Part shown: one piece after another, positions 1-10,169 of the stretch
Layout: every line of letters starts with the position of its first letter
How positions within the stretch are numbered: position 1 is the stretch's first letter
Assembly (NCBI RefSeq): GCF_007990755.1
Contig: NZ_BJXA01000002.1
Location: 186,001 to 250,000, forward strand
Direction of reading: 5' to 3'
Length of the DNA: 64,000 nt
Source: Nocardia ninae NBRC 108245
Lineage (GTDB): Bacteria; Actinomycetota; Actinomycetes; Mycobacteriales; Mycobacteriaceae
Made by a program: the position numbers and the translations under genes
Notes under the pieces: model-generated
The model's database searches: none
The model's input: only the letters and a program-made list of their open reading frames with translations
What the model was told of the DNA's origin: nothing

Positions 1-1
1 A

Positions 2-166
2 ACCGTCTGCGTCGGCGCAGGCCTGTGCGCACTCACCGCCCCCGCCGTCTTCGACCAAGGTGACGACGACGGCCTCGTCGAAGTGCTCGACCCCGCCGCC
101 GACGACCCCGCGGTCCGCGAGGCGGTCGACCTCTGCCCATCCGGTGCTCTAGCGTTGACGGAGTAG
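2..166 (+). CDS. Ferredoxin, P450-partner type (5'-truncated by window edge)
   Basis: The window opens inside a frame that reads 54 residues to a TAG at 164-166. It begins with a Cys-x5-Cys element (CVGAGLC), continues with an AP-x-VFDQ stretch, and ends with a CPSGAL element. This spacing is typical of the small single-cluster ferredoxins that feed electrons to actinobacterial cytochromes P450. Such proteins are about 60-70 residues, so only a few N-terminal residues should be missing. The redox partner would lie to the left, outside the window. The cluster type, 3Fe-4S or 4Fe-4S, cannot be settled because the N-terminal cysteine spacing is only partly visible. Confidence 0.8.
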   Translation, partial: TVCVGAGLCALTAPAVFDQGDDDGLVEVLDPAADDPAVREAVDLCPSGALALTE

Positions 167-225
167 TCCCTCCGGCGGATGTGCTGACCCTCGGTCTGGG
201 GGCTTGCGAGCGCGGCATCCGCTGG

Positions 226-258
226 CAATATTGAAAAGTATGATTTTCAAATATTGCG
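226..258. promoter_or_regulatory. AT-rich inverted repeat, putative operator
   Basis: GCAATATTGAAAA (226-238) faces TTTTCAAATATTGC (245-258) across a six-base spacer. The arms are complementary apart from one inserted base. It is an AT-rich dyad in very GC-rich DNA, 25 bases upstream of the lipase start and 60 bases after the ferredoxin stop. It resembles a repressor operator, for example of a TetR protein. No matching regulator is adjacent, so the binding protein is unknown. Confidence 0.5.
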
Positions 259-283
259 GGTGTTCGGTTAGGGCGGGGGCTCG

Positions 284-1414
284 ATGATCCGCACGGTGAT
301 TCGGTGGCTGCTCGCTGTCGGAATCGCGTCGTGTGGGCTGTCTGTCGCTGGACCCGTGGCGCACGGCGAGTCAGGGGATTTGGTTGCGACGCAACGTTTT
401 CCGGCCGATTGGGGCGATGGGTACATCGTCACGTATCGCACCGAAGGCTCCGATGGTCGTCCGGCGCTCGCTCGTGGCCTGCTGATGGTGCCGTCGGGGC
501 CCGCGCCCGCAGGTGGCTGGCCGATGATCTCCTTCGATCACGGGGCGGGCGGGCTCGGCCCGGCCTGTGGCGCCTCGGCCTCGGCCACCATGCCGGTGGA
601 TGTGCCGTACTTCCGCAGGCTCAATTCCCTTGGCTACGCGGTTGTCTCCACCGACTACCTGGGGTTGAGCCCGGTCGCCGAGCAGGTGCACCCGTATCTG
701 CACGCGCGCACCGAGGCCACCGCCACCATCGATATCGTCCGTGCCGCAAGAGAATTCACCGACTCCGTCGGGAAGAGCTGGGCGGTGTTCGGAGTGTCGC
801 AGGGTGGTCACGCGGCGCTGGCCACCGCCCGCCTGGCCTCGACGTACGCGCCCGAACTCGACTTCCGCGGCGCCGCGGCATTGGCGCCCGGATCTCAGCT
901 CGAGTACCTCTTTCCGCTTGCCGGACCGCACATTCCGCGTTCGCCGCTGCTGGACAACTCGATAGCGGGCGCGTCGGTGCTGCTCATCGCCTTCCTGGCC
1001 GGAATGTGGGCCACCGACCCGACTTTCGATCTGACCCCCTACCTGACACCCGCCGGTGCCCAGGTGCTGAGCGAACTGAGAACCGCATGCCAGGACCGGT
1101 GGCCGACGATCATCGGTGGGCACGGACTCGGCGAGCTGCTGGCGCGTCCGCTGTTCGAGGAGCCCGCTCGCCGCGCGATCGCCGACTACGTCGCGATACC
1201 GGCCGACGGATACCGGCAGCCGATCTTCCTCGGGCACGGCACTCGTGATGTCGCGGTGCCGCCACTGCTGACCCAGGCCTTGGCGAACGAATTCGCCCTG
1301 GCCGGAACGGAATACGAGTACCGCACCTTCGACACCGATCATGAGGGGATCATGGGCCCCGGATTCGACGCCGGGGTGGAATTCTTGCAGCGGATACTCC
1401 CGGCCGGACGGTAG
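284..1414 (+). CDS. Secreted lipase / alpha-beta hydrolase (LIP family)
   Basis: A 376-residue protein with an N-terminal signal peptide: Arg residues, a hydrophobic core near residues 8-24, then an AHG-type cleavage region. The nucleophile elbow is GVSQGG with Ser172. A later Asp in HGTRDVAVP and the His in FDTDHEG complete a plausible catalytic triad. Length and motifs match the actinobacterial secretory lipase (LIP) family, which hydrolyses acylglycerols or other esters outside the cell. The start ATG follows a G-rich stretch and sits downstream of the palindrome at 226-258. It is convergent with the histidine kinase gene, with only 14 bases between them. The natural substrate is unknown. 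Confidence 0.85.
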   Translation: MIRTVIRWLLAVGIASCGLSVAGPVAHGESGDLVATQRFPADWGDGYIVTYRTEGSDGRPALARGLLMVPSGPAPAGGWPMISFDHGAGGLGPACGASASATMPVDVPYFRRLNSLGYAVVSTDYLGLSPVAEQVHPYLHARTEATATIDIVRAAREFTDSVGKSWAVFGVSQGGHAALATARLASTYAPELDFRGAAALAPGSQLEYLFPLAGPHIPRSPLLDNSIAGASVLLIAFLAGMWATDPTFDLTPYLTPAGAQVLSELRTACQDRWPTIIGGHGLGELLARPLFEEPARRAIADYVAIPADGYRQPIFLGHGTRDVAVPPLLTQALANEFALAGTEYEYRTFDTDHEGIMGPGFDAGVEFLQRILPAGR

Positions 1415-1428
1415 CGACCGGTACGGCG

Positions 1429-3901
<2,473 letters not shown>

Positions 3902-3953
3902 TCCTCCAGGTTACGGAGCAGCCGGGCGCGGGGCGACGGAGTTGGACCCTGTT

Positions 3954-3973
3954 CTGAGGACCTAAGTCCCTTG
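3954..3973. promoter_or_regulatory. DosR-like binding box between devR and nitroreductase
   Basis: The core AGGACCTAAGTCCC at 3957-3970 matches 12 of 14 positions of the mycobacterial DosR core GGGACTWWAGTCCC. It lies 53 bases upstream of devR (minus strand) and about 190 bases upstream of the divergent nitroreductase. Autoregulation of the two-component operon is the natural reading. A weaker GGGCC-N5-CCCC look-alike sits around 4088-4101 and is not claimed. Confidence 0.65.
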
Positions 3974-4159
3974 ACGCATCGAGGTCGGTCGAAGTCGAGA
4001 TTCGTGACCTCATTCTCGGCGCCGCCGTAGATCGCGACATCGAGGGCCCGCGCGCCGGGCGATCGGCGTCGGAAGTCCTACGGGCAAGGGCCGTCTTCCC
4101 CTTACCCGGGCCGATACGCCGGTGCGACGGTGGGTCGACAGGAGACGGAGGCACGCGAC

Positions 4160-4972
4160 ATGGATTACGGATTGCCCGACAGCACCACCCTCGAGACCGC
4201 ATTGGCGCTCGCGGCGCGAGCGCCGTCGGTCGCCGACACCCAGCCGTGGCGCTGGCAGATCGGCAGTCGCTCCATCCATCTCTACCTCGATCCGGCATGG
4301 GCGGCCGATCCCGATCAGCGCGGGCCGGTGCTGAGTTGTGGTGCGTCCCTGCATCATTTGCGCGTCGCACTCGCGGCACTCGGCTGGTCCGCGGTGGTCC
4401 GTCGACTGCCGAACCCCGCCCAGCCCAACCACCTGGCGTCGGTGCGGCTGCTACGTCATCGCCCGACGCCGGTGGAAATCGCACTGAGCGCGGCTATTTC
4501 ACGCAGGCGCACCGACGACCGGCACTTCACCTCCCTACCGATCCCACCCGGCTGTCTAGGCTTGGTAACCGAACGCGCCACCGCCCTGGGGGCACTAGTG
4601 CGCCGAGCCGCCGATCCGGCCCGCGAACAGGTGACCGAGCCGAGCGACCGAACACCGAACCCTGATTTCGCCGAGTTGCTTGTCATCGGAACACCCGCCG
4701 ACGACCGAACCTCCCGGCTGCGTGCCGGCGAGGCCCTGAGCGCAGTCCTGCTGACCGCCACCAACATCGGTCTCGCCACCTCTCTGCTCACCCACCCCCT
4801 CGAAACCCCGGAACTGCGCCGCACCGTCCGCACCGGCGTGCTCGACGGCACCGCCCACCCCCAGGCCGTAGTCCGCATCGGCTGGGCACCGACCGGCACC
4901 GGATCGCCGGAGCCGACTCGCGAGGACGCGCGAAGCTGGGTGTGCCGCAGCAGTCACGCGGGTCCCTGCTGA
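4160..4972 (+). CDS. Acg-type nitroreductase-fold protein (DosR regulon family)
   Basis: About 270 residues from the ATG at 4160, chosen because GGAGACGGAG lies at ideal spacing just upstream. An in-frame upstream start at 4130 would only add a short non-conserved tail. The N-terminal ALAARAPSVADTQPWRW motif and the HHLRVALAALGW stretch are hallmarks of the Acg subfamily (Mycobacterium Rv2032, Rv3127, Rv3131). These are nitroreductase-fold proteins that bind FMN but lack ordinary nitroreductase activity and may sequester flavin during dormancy. It is divergent from devR across the DosR-like box and followed, with a 31-base overlap at most, by the SulP gene. A paralogue lies at 8935-9924. Confidence 0.85.
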   Translation: MDYGLPDSTTLETALALAARAPSVADTQPWRWQIGSRSIHLYLDPAWAADPDQRGPVLSCGASLHHLRVALAALGWSAVVRRLPNPAQPNHLASVRLLRHRPTPVEIALSAAISRRRTDDRHFTSLPIPPGCLGLVTERATALGALVRRAADPAREQVTEPSDRTPNPDFAELLVIGTPADDRTSRLRAGEALSAVLLTATNIGLATSLLTHPLETPELRRTVRTGVLDGTAHPQAVVRIGWAPTGTGSPEPTREDARSWVCRSSHAGPC

Positions 4973-5067
4973 ATGTGCTGGAAGCAGTACGGCGTCGGCG
5001 TGCGCGCGATTCCACGCTGGAGTATCACGGCCCGCAGCCGCCGGTACCGTGCCCGACAGGTCCGGCG

Positions 5068-6882
5068 ATGGCAGCCACCGTCACGCTCGTGGGCGTCCGG
5101 GTGCCGACGCGACACAGCGTGCAGGACCTCCCGCACTTGGCCCCCGCATCGTTCTGGGGAGGGCACAATGCTGAGACAGTGTTGGCACGTTTTCTGCCGG
5201 GTCTCCGGCAATTCGATGGCTACCAGCGGGCGTGGCTCAGGTCCGACGTGGTCGCTGGTATCACCGTGGCCGCGTATCTCGTTCCGCAGGTGATGGCGTA
5301 CGCGACTGTCGCGGGGTTGCCGCCGGTGGTCGGGTTGTGGGCGGTGCTCGGGCCGCTGGCCGTGTATACGCTGCTGGCTACTTCGCGGCAGCTGTCGGTG
5401 GGGCCCGAGTCGACGACCGCGTTGCTCACCGCAGTTGCGCTGGCTCCGCTGGCCCTCGGCGATCCCGAGCGGTATGCCGCGCTGGCGGCGGTGCTGGCAT
5501 TGCTGGTCGGCGGGGTGTGTCTGCTCGCCGCGGTCGCGCGGTTGGGGGTGCTGGCGGATCTGCTGTCCAGGCCGGTGCTGATCGGATATCTGGCGGGTAC
5601 TGCGGGGATGATGATCGCCGGTCAGCTCGGGCGCGTCAGCGGGGTGCCGGTGAGTGGGGAATCCATTATCGCGCAGCTGCGTTCGTTCGTAACCCAGCTG
5701 GACCAGTGGCACTGGCCGACCAGCGTGCTCGCGGCGGCGGTGTTGAGCGGGCTGTTGGTCCTGGCCTGGCGTGCGCCGCGGGTGCCGGGCCCGCTGCTGG
5801 CGGTGCTGCTCGCCACCGGGGTAGTTGCGGTGTTCTCGTTGCAGCGCTATGGCATTCGGGTCGTCGGGACGATCCCTGCGGGCATTCCGGTACCGGGCCT
5901 GTCCGCGGTCGCGATGGCCGATGTGGCGGCGCTTATTCTGCCGGCTGTCGGCATTGCGGTAGTCGGCTTCTCCGACAATGCGCTCACCGCAAGGGCTTTC
6001 GCCGCACGTAACGGCTATCGCGTCGAGGCGAACACCGAACTTGCCGCGCTCGGCGCGACCAATGTGGCGGCCGGGGTGCTGCACGGGTTCCCGGTGAGTT
6101 GCAGCGGCAGCCGGACCACGATCGCGGATGCGATGGGCGCGCGCACGCAGCTGTATTCCGTTGTCGCGCTGGGCAGTGTGCTCGCGGTGCTGCTCGGTGC
6201 GCGCGACGTCCTCGCGGCGTTCCCGTCGGCGGCGTTGGGAGCCTTGGTCATCTACGCGGCGTTGCGGCTGATCGATGTGGCCGAGTTCCGGCGGATCGCC
6301 CGATTCCGGCGCAGCGAGCTGGTTCTCGCGCTGGGCACCGTCGCGGCCGTGCTGGCCCTCGGCGTGCTCTACGGCGTGCTGGTGGCGATCGCGCTGTCGA
6401 CGTTCGACCTGCTGCGTCGCATCGCCCGCGCGCACGATGCCGTCCTCGGCTTCGTGCCGGGATTGGCGGGCATGCACGACATCGACGACTACCCCGGCGC
6501 GAAACCCGTTCCGGGACTGGTGATCTACCGCTACGACGCCCCCCTGTGCTTCGCCAACGCCGAGGACCTGCACCGCGGGGCGCTCGCGGCGGTCGATTGG
6601 TCGGCCGAGCACGGCGGCGAGCCGGTGCGCTGGTTCGTGCTCAACGTCGAAGCCAACGTGGAGGTCGACCTCACCGCCCTCGACGCCGTCGAACAGCTCC
6701 GAGCCGACCTGGCCGCGCGGGACATCGTCTTCGCGATGGCCAGGGTGAAGCGGGATCTGCGCGACGACCTGGACGCCTTCGGGTTGACCGCCGCGATCGG
6801 GGAACACCACCTCTATCCGACCCTGCCCACCGCGGTGGCCGCCTACGAGGCGGACCGCGAGAAGAGGTCGCCCGATAGGTGA
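5068..6882 (+). CDS. SulP-family anion transporter with C-terminal STAS domain
   Basis: A SulP (SLC26) permease. The first conserved block LPGLRQFDGYQRAW leads into a hydrophobic core of about 10-14 membrane segments, including ITVAAYLVPQVMAYA and the VSCSGSRTTIADA loop, followed by a cytoplasmic STAS domain with an FANAED element. Substrates in the family are sulfate, bicarbonate or dicarboxylates, and the exact anion is unclear. The start is uncertain: a GTG at 4942 would overlap the nitroreductase, while the ATG at 5068 and GTGs near 5179 are alternatives with weak ribosome sites. It follows the nitroreductase closely, and the universal stress gene follows 66 bases later, so all three may form one DevR-controlled operon. 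Confidence 0.85.
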   Translation: MAATVTLVGVRVPTRHSVQDLPHLAPASFWGGHNAETVLARFLPGLRQFDGYQRAWLRSDVVAGITVAAYLVPQVMAYATVAGLPPVVGLWAVLGPLAVYTLLATSRQLSVGPESTTALLTAVALAPLALGDPERYAALAAVLALLVGGVCLLAAVARLGVLADLLSRPVLIGYLAGTAGMMIAGQLGRVSGVPVSGESIIAQLRSFVTQLDQWHWPTSVLAAAVLSGLLVLAWRAPRVPGPLLAVLLATGVVAVFSLQRYGIRVVGTIPAGIPVPGLSAVAMADVAALILPAVGIAVVGFSDNALTARAFAARNGYRVEANTELAALGATNVAAGVLHGFPVSCSGSRTTIADAMGARTQLYSVVALGSVLAVLLGARDVLAAFPSAALGALVIYAALRLIDVAEFRRIARFRRSELVLALGTVAAVLALGVLYGVLVAIALSTFDLLRRIARAHDAVLGFVPGLAGMHDIDDYPGAKPVPGLVIYRYDAPLCFANAEDLHRGALAAVDWSAEHGGEPVRWFVLNVEANVEVDLTALDAVEQLRADLAARDIVFAMARVKRDLRDDLDAFGLTAAIGEHHLYPTLPTAVAAYEADREKRSPDR

Positions 6883-6948
6883 CCTTGTTCTCCGCCGGTG
6901 ACAGCGCGATGCTCGAAGTCGATGGCGGACCCTCCGAAAGGACAGACC

Positions 6949-7848
6949 ATGGCAGCCGAAAGTCCCTCGAACGCAACGCAAGAACCGACGATCCTGGTCG
7001 CCGTCGACGGGTCCGCGAGCTCGTATCAGGCCGCGGCGTGGGCGGCGGTCGAAGCCGTGCTGCACAACTGCCGGCTGCACCTGCTCACCTCGATGGCGAT
7101 CCAGCCCGGCTTCGGGCCCGGTCTGGGGTTGGGGGAGACGGATCTGGACTGGTTGCGTGTCGACGGGGAGCGAATCCTCACCGAGGCCGGCAGAGTGGCC
7201 CGCACGGCGGCGCCGGGCGCGGCGCCGCGTATCACCAGTGAGGTGTCGTTCGAGCTGGTCATCCCGATGTTGATCGAGCGTTCGGCGCAGGCGCGGATGC
7301 TGGTGGTCGGCAGCCGGGGGATCGGTGCGTTCCAGCGTGGGCTGCTGGGTTCGGTCAGCACCGCCACCACTCACCATGCGCATTGCCCGGTCGCGGTCAT
7401 CCACGGGAATGCGGCGATCGATGCCGTGTCGGCGTCCCAGCCGGTGCTGGTGGGTGTCGATGGCACCGACAACAGCGTGCCCGCGGTGGAGCTGGCGTTC
7501 GAGGAGGCGTCGCGGCGTAAGGTCGGGCTGACCGCGTTGCATGCCTGGAGTGACACCAGTGGTTTCGATCTGCCGGTCGCGGGCTGGGATGCCGCGCAAC
7601 AATCCGCGGAGGCTGTGCTCGCGGAGAGCCTCGCGGGCTACGCCGACCGTTATCCCGATGTCGCCGTGCGCCGAATCGTGGTGGCCGACAGGCCTGTTCG
7701 ATCCTTGCTCGAGGAATCGTCGAACGCCCAGCTGGTTGTCGTCGGCAGCCACGGACGCGGCGGATTCGCCAGCATGGTCCTGGGCTCGACCAGCAACGCA
7801 CTGCTGCACTCGGTCGAGGCGCCGATGATCGTCGTGCGCGAACGCTGA
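6949..7848 (+). CDS. Tandem universal stress protein (UspA x2)
   Basis: 299 residues with two UspA domains. Each carries the ATP-binding G-2x-G-9x-G-(S/T) signature, seen as GSRGIGAFQRGLLGSVS in the first and GSHGRGGFASMVLGSTS in the second. This is the architecture of mycobacterial Rv2623 and Rv1996, ATP-binding stress proteins in the DosR regulon that slow growth. The start at 6949 is chosen because a GAAAGGA ribosome site precedes it, whereas the longer in-frame start at 6898 has none. It is the third gene after the DosR-like box and is followed by a clear terminator hairpin. Confidence 0.92.
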   Translation: MAAESPSNATQEPTILVAVDGSASSYQAAAWAAVEAVLHNCRLHLLTSMAIQPGFGPGLGLGETDLDWLRVDGERILTEAGRVARTAAPGAAPRITSEVSFELVIPMLIERSAQARMLVVGSRGIGAFQRGLLGSVSTATTHHAHCPVAVIHGNAAIDAVSASQPVLVGVDGTDNSVPAVELAFEEASRRKVGLTALHAWSDTSGFDLPVAGWDAAQQSAEAVLAESLAGYADRYPDVAVRRIVVADRPVRSLLEESSNAQLVVVGSHGRGGFASMVLGSTSNALLHSVEAPMIVVRER

Positions 7849-7860
7849 CCGCACCGCCGG

Positions 7861-7894
7861 GCGCGGGGTCGAGAGCATTCGGCCCCGCGCTTTT
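7861..7894 (+). terminator. Intrinsic terminator after universal stress gene
   Basis: GCGCGGGG (7861-7868) pairs exactly with CCCCGCGC (7883-7890), extended by an inner CGA/TCG pairing, and is followed by TTTT. It starts 12 bases after the stop of the stress protein and closes the 4.1-7.8 kb operon. Confidence 0.8.
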
Positions 7895-7926
7895 GCTGTT
7901 CTGTCGGAGCCTTGACAGTTCTCTTC

Positions 7927-7961
7927 GGTAAGTGGAGACTTACGGTTCGTAGAGACTTACC
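7927..7961. promoter_or_regulatory. Repeated TAAGT/ACTTA operator of the ArsR-family gene
   Basis: TAAGT-GGAG-ACTTA (7929-7942) is a perfect inverted repeat. A second ACTTACC copy at 7955-7961 repeats the GACTTAC of the first with a 17-base offset. The array sits immediately before the ArsR-type gene, where such repressors normally autoregulate. Direct evidence is only the repeat structure and its position. Confidence 0.6.
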
Positions 7962-7996
7962 AAGCAGGAGATGAATGGGGTGCGCTCGCCGATCGG

Positions 7997-8269
7997 ATGC
8001 GGCGCACGATTTTGGAGCGCCTGGCCGAGAAGCCACAGGCGGTCGGTGAGCTCGCGCGGGCGTTGCCGATCAGCCGCCCTGCGGTTTCCCAGCATTTGAA
8101 GGTGCTCAAAGATGCGGGGCTGGTGCTGGATCGGGCCGTCGGTACGCGCCGGATCTACCAGTTGAATCCGGACGGGATGGGCGCGCTGCGTGCGCAACTC
8201 GACCGGTTCTGGAGTCGAGCCCTCGCGACATATCAACAGGTAGTCGAAGAAGATCAGGAGAAGTCATGA
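7997..8269 (+). CDS. ArsR-family winged-helix repressor
   Basis: 90 residues from the first in-frame ATG. It is a compact winged helix with ILERLAEKPQAVGELARALP, then the recognition helix SRPAVSQHLKVLKDAGLV, of the metal-independent ArsR branch that pairs with AHSA1/SRPBCC genes. The reading frame continues upstream as DEWGALADRM, matching the usual N-terminus of the family. However, no ATG, GTG or TTG opens that extension, while the well-placed ATG at 7971 (after AGCAGGAG) is in another frame. Either the protein is slightly short or one base is lost near 7973. The stop overlaps the next start by four bases, so the pair is translationally coupled. Confidence 0.82.
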   Translation: MRRTILERLAEKPQAVGELARALPISRPAVSQHLKVLKDAGLVLDRAVGTRRIYQLNPDGMGALRAQLDRFWSRALATYQQVVEEDQEKS

Positions 8270-8754
8270 CCCAGACCGAAGTCGAACCGGTGCAGTTGCA
8301 GATCGTCGTCAACGCACCGTTGGAGCGTGCGTTCGCGCTGTTCACAGAGCGCTTCGACGCGATAAAGCCGCGCGAGCACAATCTGCTGGCGGTCCCGATC
8401 GCCGAGACGGTGTTCGAGCCGCACGTCGGCGGGCACATCTATGACCGGGGCGAGGACGGCAGCGTATGCCGGTGGGCGCGGGTGCTGGCCTACGAGCCGC
8501 CGAATCGGGTGGTGTTCAGCTGGGATATCAACGGGCGCTGGGAAATCGAGACCGACCCGGACAAGACCAGCGAGGTGGAGGTCCGGTTCACCGCCGAGGG
8601 TGCGGACCGTACCCGCGTCGAGCTCGAACACCGGCATATCGATCGCCACGGTGACGGGTCGGCGGCCGTGCGGGCCGGTGCCGGCGGTGACGGTGGCTGG
8701 CCGCACTATTTGCAGCAATACGTCGAGGTTGTCGATCGGGCGGCTCGAGGCTGA
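8266..8754 (+). CDS. SRPBCC / AHSA1-domain protein
   Basis: 162 residues forming one SRPBCC (START-like, Aha1-type) domain. It opens with VQLQIVVNAPLERAFALFTERFDA and contains GGHIYDRGEDGS and WARVLAYEPPNRVVFSWDI, typical of the actinobacterial ATPase-activator-like family. These proteins have a hydrophobic ligand cavity, and most have no known substrate. ATG 8266 overlaps the end of the ArsR gene (ATGA), a very common pairing in which the repressor controls the SRPBCC protein. It ends in a region with a long hairpin shared with the opposite-strand nitroreductase. Confidence 0.88.
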   Translation: MTQTEVEPVQLQIVVNAPLERAFALFTERFDAIKPREHNLLAVPIAETVFEPHVGGHIYDRGEDGSVCRWARVLAYEPPNRVVFSWDINGRWEIETDPDKTSEVEVRFTAEGADRTRVELEHRHIDRHGDGSAAVRAGAGGDGGWPHYLQQYVEVVDRAARG

Positions 8755-8884
8755 CCGGCTACGCCGTGTGCTGACCACTCGCGCCGGTATGCGCATGCAC
8801 TGATCGGTGGAGCGGGCCGCGGCTGGGCGGCTTGCCGCGGCCCGCTCGATCAGCGTGCCTGTCCGCGATCCGTCCGGTCAGGGT

Positions 8885-8912
8885 CCTTGGTCCCGTGGCC
8901 ACCGGACCAAGG
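8885..8912. terminator. Bidirectional hairpin between convergent genes
   Basis: CCTTGGTCCCGTGG (8885-8898) is followed directly by CCACCGGACCAAGG (8899-8912), which is complementary except at one position. The hairpin lies between the convergent SRPBCC gene (ending 8754) and the nitroreductase (ending 8935), so a two-way terminator is likely. No T-run is present. Confidence 0.6.
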
Positions 8913-8934
8913 TCTTCGGAAGCGGGATGCACGT

Positions 8935-9924
8935 TCATCCACGTCGCGTGGTGAACACGTCGGTCAGTGGGCGCCGCGGCGTCGGGGGCGGTTCGTGGTC
9001 ATCCGGTGCCGTGCCGATGCGAATGACGACCTGCGACAGCCCGTCACGGGCAGTGAGGCCTGAGAGCAGTCGGCGGCCGGCGGGAACCTCGGTGACGTGG
9101 GTGAGGGCGCAGGTGTGCAGCCCGGCGGCCGTGCACTCGAGCAGCACCACCGACAACGCTTCGCCCGTGTGCAGCCACTGCATGGCTGAGTCGCCGGTCG
9201 AGCTGAGCACGACCAATCGTGCACGGTCCTCGATCTCGGCGCGGCGCATCGAATGCGGCACCGGCGGAAACGCCCGCCCGACCCCCACCCGGGCGAACTC
9301 GGCATCGGAGACCATGGACGGCGGTGGGATGCCCTCCGGCATCTCGTGATGCCCGGTCCACCACTGCAATTCGGCCTGGTACTGCATGTCGTAGCGGCGT
9401 AACGCGGCCGACTGTGCCGACGCGGTCGTCAGCCGTGCTCGCGCGCTCTCGTCGAGCACGTCGAGCTCGATCTCGTGCGGCGACACCAGCTTTCGCAAGG
9501 AGTGCACGATGTCGTCCCAGCGTTGCGGCGCGAGCATCGGCAGCCGATCGGTGTACCGGCGGTCGATCGCCTCGGTGCGGACGCGGATCCCGTCGGGCGG
9601 GTCGGGCCACGGCCGGAACTCGATGGTCGCCAGGTGCTGCGGCTGAGCGGGGTCGGGCAGGCGCACCGTGTCGGTGTGCCAGTGGTAGGCGGCGAAGGCG
9701 CTGCGCAGATGGTGTAGCCCCGCGCCGCAGCTGATCAGCTGCTGGCGCCCGCGGGGATCGGTGGCCAGTAGTTGGCGGTCGGTGTCGATGTAGAGGCGCA
9801 GGCGGGTTCCGTCGAACACCCAGCGCCACGGCTGCGTGTTGTGCACCGACGGCGCGCGACAAGCCAGCCGCATCGCCGCCAGCATGGTCGGGTGGTCCGG
9901 CACCTCGGGATCTCTGTCGGTCAT
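8935..9924 (-). CDS. Acg-type nitroreductase-fold protein, second paralogue
   Basis: 329 residues, close to the length of mycobacterial Acg. It has LACRAPSVHNTQPWRWVF near the N-terminus, then a SCGAGLHHLRSAFAA stretch, and a C-terminal GEALSVVLLECTAAGL block shared with the shorter paralogue at 4160-4972. Proteins of this family are strongly induced through DosR in mycobacteria and bind FMN in a closed pocket. Two DosR-like boxes lie in the divergent promoter shared with the desaturase, the nearest 59 bases upstream of this start. The two paralogues flanking the same 4-10 kb block suggest a local dormancy cluster. Confidence 0.88.
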   Translation of the reverse strand: MTDRDPEVPDHPTMLAAMRLACRAPSVHNTQPWRWVFDGTRLRLYIDTDRQLLATDPRGRQQLISCGAGLHHLRSAFAAYHWHTDTVRLPDPAQPQHLATIEFRPWPDPPDGIRVRTEAIDRRYTDRLPMLAPQRWDDIVHSLRKLVSPHEIELDVLDESARARLTTASAQSAALRRYDMQYQAELQWWTGHHEMPEGIPPPSMVSDAEFARVGVGRAFPPVPHSMRRAEIEDRARLVVLSSTGDSAMQWLHTGEALSVVLLECTAAGLHTCALTHVTEVPAGRRLLSGLTARDGLSQVVIRIGTAPDDHEPPPTPRRPLTDVFTTRRG

Positions 9925-9982
9925 ATCGCGAGTTTCGTCCGGGTCCCGGTGCCGCCGATATGGCCTTTGCGCAGCTGATCCG

Positions 9983-9996
9983 GGGACCTCCGGCCC
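9983..9996. promoter_or_regulatory. DosR-like box 1 upstream of acg-like gene
   Basis: GGGACCTCCGGCCC matches the DosR core GGGACTWWAGTCCC at 10 of 14 positions, with both outer half-sites intact. It is centred about 65 bases upstream of the nitroreductase start on the minus strand. GGGAC-x5-GCCC variants are common among mycobacterial DosR sites. Confidence 0.5.
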
Positions 9997-10054
9997 CAGT
10001 TCCGGCGGGTGCGGCCGGCGAGGTCCTTACGAGGCAATCGGACCCTATGGCCTC

Positions 10055-10068
10055 GGGACCTTCGGCCC
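10055..10068. promoter_or_regulatory. DosR-like box 2 upstream of desaturase
   Basis: GGGACCTTCGGCCC matches 11 of 14 DosR core positions. It lies about 100 bases upstream of the desaturase start and 72 bases from box 1. Both boxes could serve the divergent pair. Confidence 0.55.
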
Positions 10069-10169
10069 TGCCCGCCCACGGCGCGCGGTGGTGACATGGG
10101 AGCCGCCGGAAGCCAATCGAGTCGAGGGTATTCCGCCGCATTCATCGAAGCGAAGGGTAGGGAACACTG

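Noticed and set aside
4954-7878. A 974-codon minus-strand frame
   Set aside because: It lies entirely opposite the SulP and universal stress genes. Its Arg/Gln/His-rich translation is the usual antisense shadow in GC-rich DNA.
8879-8898. GGGTCCTTGGTCCC as a further DosR box
   Set aside because: It forms one arm of a hairpin between two convergent gene ends, so a terminator explains it better.
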